A DNA stretch of 64,000 bases. It comes from Kribbella caucasensis. Its GTDB lineage: Bacteria > Actinomycetota > Actinomycetes > Propionibacteriales > Kribbellaceae. Location of the stretch: positions 1 through 64,000 of the forward strand of contig NZ_SNWQ01000007.1 of NCBI RefSeq assembly GCF_004361855.1. The letters run 5' to 3'. Made by a program: the position numbers and the translations under genes. This document shows positions 59,771-64,000 of this stretch, in pieces (position 1 is the first letter of the stretch; each line of letters opens with the position of its first letter). The notes under the pieces were generated by a model. That model was not told where the DNA came from. It did no database searches and saw only the letters and a program-made list of their open reading frames with translations.

Positions 59771-61099
59771 TCACACCAAGATTCTTCCTGCTTCATCGAC
59801 CGCTGCCGACTCCGGAGAGTCAGGTCTTACGTGGTCTCCACAGGCGTTTCGGTTCTCCGGGCAACTTCCCGGCGAGGTCGTACTTGTTCGGTCTGCGAGC
59901 ATAGCGGCGAGCAGGTTGCCTGCCGCGTTCTGGTCTCGGTCGTGCAGGACGCCGCAGCCGGGACACACCCAGGTGCGGTCGGCGAGGACCAGGGCGCGGT
60001 TGATGCGTCCGCAGTCCCCGCAGGTCTTGGACGACGGGAACCACCGGTCCGCTTTCCATACGGTCGAGCCGTACCAGTCGGCCTTGTAGTCCAACTGGCG
60101 AACGAACTCGCCGAACCCGGCATCACTGATGGCGCGGGCGAGCCGGCGGTTCTTCACCATGCCCCTGATGTGCAGGGTCTCCACCGCGATAGCCGACTTG
60201 GTTCTCGTCAGCCTCGTGGTGGTCTTGTGCAGGAAATCCCGCCGGCGGTCGGCCACCCTCAAATGGAGTCGGCCGACACGCTGACGGGCTTTGGCCCGGT
60301 TCTTGGAGTCGTTCGCGCTGCGGGCGAGCTTGCGGTTGGCGCGTTTCAACGCGCGCTGTGCGGCCTTGAGTGGTTTGGGTGCGTGGACCTCCTCGGTGGT
60401 GCCGTCACTGTTCTTGATGACGGCGAACGTCTTCAGGCCCAGGTCGATCCCGCACGCGGGAGCCTCGGCGTCGGCCTGACGGTGCTTGTTGAGGTCGTCG
60501 CGGTCCACCTCGATCTGGAACGAGATCCACCAGCGCCCGGCCTGCTCCCGGACAGTCGCCCCGAGGATCCGCGCCTGACCTGTGGCGATGCGGCCGGTGA
60601 GCCAGGACATGTCTTCACGGGTTGCGACATCGCCGATGGCGGGCAGGCGCACGGTGCGGGCATCCAGCGGCTTGGCCCGGTCGGCGTCGTAGCGGAACCG
60701 GGAGCCGTGCTTGCGTTTGCGCCACGTGGGGAAGCCCATCCTCGCGCCCCGGCGTACGCCCTTCTTCGACATGAGATAGTTGGAGAACCCGGCGGCACGA
60801 ACCCGGCACGCCTCCTTCGGTACACGAGACGAAAGCTTGTTCTCGGCGAACCACGGGAACCGCTTGGGGTGGGCGGCGCGCCACTCCTTCTCCAGCGCAG
60901 GCGCCGACCACGGAACCTCGGTCAGGTCGTCGCCCGTGATGCCGTAGGACTCCTCCGCTTTGCGCTGCGACCACTTCTTGACGACGGTCTCCAGGCAGAA
61001 GTTCTCCACCACCCGCGACAGGCCACAGTGCCGGCCCATGAGTACGGACTGATCGGCGTCGGGAGCGAGTTCAACTCGGAAGCCTTGCTTATGACTCAC
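59771..61099 (-). CDS. tnpB: TnpB RNA-guided nuclease, IS607 type
   Basis: The product has 442 aa and an intact RuvC core: Asp in 'CGIDLGLKTFAVIKNSD', Glu in 'SAIAVETLHIRGMVKN' and Asp in 'LHDRDQNAAGNLLAAML'. The zinc ribbon is 'CGDCG' plus 'CPGCG'. It has a longer N-terminal recognition part than the IS605-type TnpB at 51902, and little shared sequence, so the two elements arrived independently. The ATG overlaps the recombinase stop. Confidence 0.92.
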   Translation of the reverse strand: MSHKQGFRVELAPDADQSVLMGRHCGLSRVVENFCLETVVKKWSQRKAEESYGITGDDLTEVPWSAPALEKEWRAAHPKRFPWFAENKLSSRVPKEACRVRAAGFSNYLMSKKGVRRGARMGFPTWRKRKHGSRFRYDADRAKPLDARTVRLPAIGDVATREDMSWLTGRIATGQARILGATVREQAGRWWISFQIEVDRDDLNKHRQADAEAPACGIDLGLKTFAVIKNSDGTTEEVHAPKPLKAAQRALKRANRKLARSANDSKNRAKARQRVGRLHLRVADRRRDFLHKTTTRLTRTKSAIAVETLHIRGMVKNRRLARAISDAGFGEFVRQLDYKADWYGSTVWKADRWFPSSKTCGDCGRINRALVLADRTWVCPGCGVLHDRDQNAAGNLLAAMLADRTSTTSPGSCPENRNACGDHVRPDSPESAAVDEAGRILV

Positions 61100-61512
61100 C
61101 CGCCCTCACCGGCCGCAGCGGCGAGGGCCTTCATCGCCCGGTTCCGGGCGGCGCGCTTGCCGTACAGGCGGACGCAGAACGAGGTGAGCGCGTCGGTCAT
61201 GTCACGCACCAGGTCGTCTTCGACTTCGCCTTCGTCCACGACACGCACGGTACGGCCCTGCGCCGACAAAGCGGCCTCGATGTAGTCCACCCCGAACCGG
61301 GTCGGCCGATCACGGTGCTCAACCACGATCACGGACCCGTCCGGATCCGAGAGAAGCCGCTTGAGCTTCGGCCGGGCACCGTGGACTGCCGAGCCCACTT
61401 CGCACACCACGCGGGTGACCGGCAGACCGCTGGATGTCGCCCGATCGATCAACCGGGCAACCTGCCGGTCAAGATTCGGCTGCTGGTCGGCGGAGGATAC
61501 CCGCGCGTACAA
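61096..61512 (-). CDS. tnpA: IS607 serine recombinase, lacking the N-terminal DNA-binding domain
   Basis: The 138-aa catalytic domain begins directly with 'YARVSSADQ' (nucleophile Ser6) and has the Arg-rich 'EHRDRPTRFG' and 'KRAARNRAMKAL'. Full IS607 recombinases are about 200 aa with a MerR-like helix-turn-helix first. Here the frame extends only 15 codons further up before TGA (61558-61560), so that domain is missing. The start used is TTG 61512. It is probably unable to place itself on DNA unaided. Confidence 0.82.
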   Translation of the reverse strand: MYARVSSADQQPNLDRQVARLIDRATSSGLPVTRVVCEVGSAVHGARPKLKRLLSDPDGSVIVVEHRDRPTRFGVDYIEAALSAQGRTVRVVDEGEVEDDLVRDMTDALTSFCVRLYGKRAARNRAMKALAAAAGEGG

Positions 61513-61532
61513 GGCGGCAACCGCACCGGCCG

Positions 61533-61599
61533 GTCGCGTTTTGACCGCCAGTGTGAGTCAGCGGTCAATCGGACCGCGGCCGAGCGGTCAAAACGCGAC
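61533..61599. repeat. Nested inverted repeats at the IS607 left end
   Basis: GTCGCGTTTTGACCGC (61533-61548) and its exact complement GCGGTCAAAACGCGAC (61584-61599) flank a second palindrome, GCGGTC-AATCG-GACCGC (61561-61577). The hexamer GACCGC/GCGGTC thus occurs four times in alternating orientation, as for a recombinase- or regulator-binding array. Confidence 0.75.
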
Positions 61600-61619
61600 G
61601 AATGAACGCAGGGACATGG

Positions 61620-62507
61620 TCACCTCAGGCCGAGCAGTCGGGCCGCGTTCTCCTTGTAGATCAGGGGTTTGGCGTCGTCCGTGACCGGCAGTTCGGCGAA
61701 CGATTGGAGCCAGCGATCCGGCGTGATCACCGGGAAGTCCGATCCGAACATCACCTTGGTCCGCAGCAGGGTGCTGAGCTGCCGGACGAGCTGTGCCGGG
61801 AAGTACTTCGGCAACCAGCCGGACAGATCCATGTGCACGTTGGCCTTGTGTGTCGCGACGGAGATGGCGGCGTCCGCCCAGGGGACACCCGGGTGCGCCA
61901 TCACGATCTTGAGGTCGGGGAAGTCGGCCGCCACGTCGTCCAGCAGCATCGGATCGGAGTACCGGAGCTTGATCCCGCGTCCGCCGGGCAGGCCGGCCCC
62001 GATCCCGGTCTGCCCGGTGTGGAAGAGCGCAACCACACCGAGATCGCTCAGCGTCTGGTAGAGCGGATAGAACCGCTCGTCGTTGGGCCGGAAGGCCTGC
62101 AGGCTGGGATGGAACTTCAGACCCAGTGCACCGCAGTCCTCGATCAGGTGTTGAGCCTTCTGGATCGCGGCCTCGCCGGCGCGCGGATCGACGGACCCGA
62201 ACGGGATCAGGATGTCGTTGTGCCGGGCCGCACCTTCGATGATCTCCTCGCTCGACAGCGCCGGGTGTCCGGTCGCCGTCTCCGAGTCCACCGTGAAGAC
62301 CACGGCGGCGATCCGCCGGGACCGATAGTGCTCCGCGATGTCGTCGATCGTCGGCGTCCGCGGCTGGCCGGCCTTGAAGTACGCCGCTGAGGCGTCCATC
62401 AGCTCCTGGTCGAGGGAGAAGTGACCGTGGGCATCGGCCTCCACGTGGGTGTGCATGTCGATGGCGTCGATCGCGTCGAGGTCGATCGCCGGCTCATAGC
62501 GGACCAT
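61620..62507 (-). CDS. Amidohydrolase-2 family protein (CouO-like candidate)
   Basis: The product has 295 aa. Metal-site motifs are D-M-H-T-H near the N-terminus, 'GLKFHPSLQAF', 'ALFHTGQTG', 'IVMAHPGVPW' and the closing 'MFGSDFPVITPDRW'. The family holds decarboxylases and hydrolases. A member (CouO) hydrolyses 4-hydroxyphenyl-beta-ketoacyl-CoA in p-hydroxycinnamate catabolism, which would suit the nearby pob/pca genes; this assignment is inferred. It overlaps the dehydrogenase gene by 14 bp. Confidence 0.78.
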   Translation of the reverse strand: MVRYEPAIDLDAIDAIDMHTHVEADAHGHFSLDQELMDASAAYFKAGQPRTPTIDDIAEHYRSRRIAAVVFTVDSETATGHPALSSEEIIEGAARHNDILIPFGSVDPRAGEAAIQKAQHLIEDCGALGLKFHPSLQAFRPNDERFYPLYQTLSDLGVVALFHTGQTGIGAGLPGGRGIKLRYSDPMLLDDVAADFPDLKIVMAHPGVPWADAAISVATHKANVHMDLSGWLPKYFPAQLVRQLSTLLRTKVMFGSDFPVITPDRWLQSFAELPVTDDAKPLIYKENAARLLGLR

Positions 62508-63432
62508 TCGTGCGGACCTCCTTCTTTGCTGTCAGCAACTGAACGAGCAAGGAGTCCCGCTGCCGGATCAGGTCGTCCTGGTCGCAGTCCGCGAGCTCCT
62601 CGTTCACCCCACGAACGAGCAGTTCCGCAAGCTGTGGTGTCAGTTGCGGTGCGCCGAGGTCGTCCATCAGCACCTGGGTCGGCGGGCCGAGGTGCTCCAG
62701 TACGTGTGCCAGTCCGCCTTGCCCACCGGAGAGATGCTGGTTCACCAACGGACCCAGCAGCGCCCAGCGCAGGCCTGGTCCGTGGGCGATGGCGGTGTCG
62801 ATGTCGGCGACGCTCGCGACTCCACGTTCGACCAATGAGTACGCCTCCCGCCAGAGCGCCGCCTGCAACCGGTTCGCAAGGTGACCGGGGAGCTCGGCCC
62901 GCAGCCGGACCGGCTTCTTGCCGACGCTGGCGTAGAACGACATGGCGTGATCGACGAGCCGCGGATCGGTACGGACGCCGCCGACCACCTCGACCAGCGG
63001 AATCAGGTGGACGGGGTTGAACGGATGACCTACCAGAACGCGCTCGGGATGCCGTTCACACATGTCGGCGAGAGTGCTGGGCTGCAGACTCGACGTACTG
63101 CTCGCGATCACGACGCCAGGGGGAGCCGCATCGTCCAACTCTTTCAACAGGGCGGCCTTTGACGGTGCCGATTCCGGCCCGTTCTCCTGGACGAAGTCCG
63201 CGCGATCGACGGCCTGTTGGACCGTGTCGGCCACGGTCAGGCGGCTCTCCCATCCAGTGAGGTCGCCGCCGAGTGCCGTGACGACTTCGGCCGCCGCTTC
63301 GACCTGCGCGCTGAGGCGTTCGCGGGCCGTCGGTGCTGGGTCGAACGCGGAGACGGTCAGCCCGCGGCTGAGGAATTGAACGACCCAGCCGGCGCCGATG
63401 ACGCCAGCTCCCACAACCGCTACCTGCTTCAC
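62494..63432 (-). CDS. 3-hydroxyacyl-CoA dehydrogenase-like / L-carnitine dehydrogenase-like protein
   Basis: The product has 312 aa. The NAD-binding loop is 'VAVVGAGVIGAGWVVQFLSR', and the catalytic region has 'VLVGHPFNPVHLIPLVEVVG' (His with the following Asn/Pro). The C-terminal helical domain lacks a hydratase part. Carnitine dehydrogenases and 3-hydroxyacyl-CoA dehydrogenases share this layout. Overlap with both neighbours (4 and 14 bp) places it in one operon with an acetoacetyl-CoA synthetase-like gene, so oxidation of a 3-hydroxy intermediate is likely. Confidence 0.83.
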   Translation of the reverse strand: MKQVAVVGAGVIGAGWVVQFLSRGLTVSAFDPAPTARERLSAQVEAAAEVVTALGGDLTGWESRLTVADTVQQAVDRADFVQENGPESAPSKAALLKELDDAAPPGVVIASSTSSLQPSTLADMCERHPERVLVGHPFNPVHLIPLVEVVGGVRTDPRLVDHAMSFYASVGKKPVRLRAELPGHLANRLQAALWREAYSLVERGVASVADIDTAIAHGPGLRWALLGPLVNQHLSGGQGGLAHVLEHLGPPTQVLMDDLGAPQLTPQLAELLVRGVNEELADCDQDDLIRQRDSLLVQLLTAKKEVRTNGPL

Positions 63433-64000
63433 GTCCGGCCCCGGGCGAATTGCGCGAACGCGTCAAGCGAGTGTGGGTCGGCCAGCGAATCGATGGCGGC
63501 GACCTCGCTCGCCGGCCGTCCTTGCAGGATGCGCTTCACGGGCAGTTCCAGCTTCTTGCCGGTCCGATTCCGGGGGACGGCCGGAACAGCCACGACCAGG
63601 TCCGGCACGTGCCGGGGTGACAGCGCCTGCTTCAGCTCACCGGCCAGCCGCCGTTCGAGGTCCTCGTCCAGGCTGTTGCCCTGGGCAAGGACGACGAACA
63701 ACACCAGCTCGCCGTTACCGCCCTGTGGGTCCTCGAGGTGAACGACGAGCGAGTCCTCCACCTCCGGCAGTTCCTCGAGTACCTGATAGAACTCGGCCGT
63801 CCCGAGTCGTACTCCGCCTCGGTTCAGCGTGGCGTCGGAGCGACCGGCGATCACGCAACTGCCCGACTCGGAGAACCGGATCCAGTCCCCGTGCCGCCAG
63901 ACGCCAGGCCACCGGTCGAAGTACGTCGTGCGATACCGCTCGCCGGTCGAATCACCCCAGAAACCGATCGGCATCGAGGGGACCGGACGGGTGATCACCA
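63429..64000 (-). CDS. Acetoacetyl-CoA synthetase-like ligase, 3' part
   Basis: Only the last ~190 residues are visible. They include 'GRSDATLNRGGVRLGTAEFY' (hinge/motif region), 'LSPRHVPDLVVAVPAVPRNR' and the adenylation Lys in 'TGKKLELPVKRIL', followed by a tail typical of acetoacetate-CoA ligases. The start lies beyond the window. It would activate a keto- or aryl-acid to its CoA ester for the two enzymes downstream. Confidence 0.85.
   Translation of the reverse strand, partial: VITRPVPSMPIGFWGDSTGERYRTTYFDRWPGVWRHGDWIRFSESGSCVIAGRSDATLNRGGVRLGTAEFYQVLEELPEVEDSLVVHLEDPQGGNGELVLFVVLAQGNSLDEDLERRLAGELKQALSPRHVPDLVVAVPAVPRNRTGKKLELPVKRILQGRPASEVAAIDSLADPHSLDAFAQFARGRT

Larger units (their letters stand above)
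59720..61612. mobile_element. IS607-family element (serine recombinase + TnpB), ends approximate
   Basis: A serine-recombinase TnpA and a TnpB overlap by ATGA on the minus strand, the hallmark of IS607. The left side holds nested inverted repeats (61533-61599). The right end lies somewhere between the tnpB stop (59771) and the PadR-like remnant (59719). IS607 leaves no target duplication, so the exact ends cannot be fixed from this copy alone. Confidence 0.75.

Noticed and set aside
59561-61285. A 574-codon plus-strand frame opposite the IS607 tnpB
   Set aside because: TnpB on the minus strand has intact RuvC and zinc-ribbon motifs; the opposing frame has no coherent domain.

Overview
The window reads as chromosome of a high-GC actinomycete. 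Third codon positions are strongly G/C, GTG starts are common, genes are joined by ATGA/GTGA overlaps, and the families present (AfsR/SARP regulator, ECF41- and ECF42-type sigma factors, Methyltransf_19-type methyltransferase, UBP zinc finger, CBM5/12-tailed secreted hydrolase) are typical of soil Propionibacteriales. Kribbella is my best guess, by family resemblance only. No tRNA, rRNA, CRISPR array or replication origin was seen.

Layout. 1-3.6 kb: small unknown genes, an ACT-GNAT protein overlapping a TrkA-type K+ channel. 3.7-15.1 kb: a tightly coupled ten-gene operon under a LacI regulator with a clear promoter/operator: two sugar permeases, a lipoprotein binding protein, two ADP-ribosylglycohydrolase-family proteins, a PfkB kinase, a TIM-barrel/FGE-like fusion, a CaiB CoA-transferase and a CitE-type lyase. 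There is no ABC ATPase gene, so a shared ATPase is expected. 15.2-22 kb: FAD oxidoreductase, a tandem repeat and a long nested hairpin, an ECF42-type sigma factor, a methyltransferase and two acyl-CoA dehydrogenases. 22-27.5 kb: a methyltransferase flanked by an echo of the acyl-CoA dehydrogenase 3' end, an RpiR regulator, a secreted GH16-like enzyme and a type I sulfatase with a FadR/GntR-like palindrome upstream. 27.6-32 kb: a two-component system divergent from a DrrAB-like exporter plus methyltransferase.

32-36.6 kb: an ECF41 sigma factor with three matching candidate promoters (TGTCACA-N16-kGTC) before a diiron protein, before a hydrolase/NmrA/methyltransferase cluster, and before the sigma gene itself. 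36.6-41.7 kb: esterase, GNAT and a large SARP/AAA/TPR regulator. 41.8-49.8 kb is the most unusual block: four consecutive paralogous polytopic membrane proteins that look like sensor-kinase input modules without a kinase, coupled to a GAF-PP2C-HATPase protein, two STAS proteins (one with Thr, one with Gly at the usual phosphosite) and an unknown protein. It reads as a multi-receptor partner-switching system.

49.8-53.8 kb: VOC protein plus ECF sigma, an IS200/IS605 element inserted in frame into a small YeaQ/GlsB-like gene, and a UBP zinc-finger protein. 53.8-59.5 kb: a complete 4-hydroxybenzoate-to-3-oxoadipate operon (pcaHGBD-pobA-pcaC) divergent from an IclR regulator. 59.5-61.6 kb: an IS607-type element with a truncated recombinase, next to a remnant resembling the C-terminus of a PadR regulator. 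61.6-64 kb: amidohydrolase, 3-hydroxyacyl-CoA dehydrogenase-like protein and the 3' part of an acetoacetyl-CoA synthetase-like gene, plausibly CoA-dependent breakdown of a side chain or carnitine-like compound.
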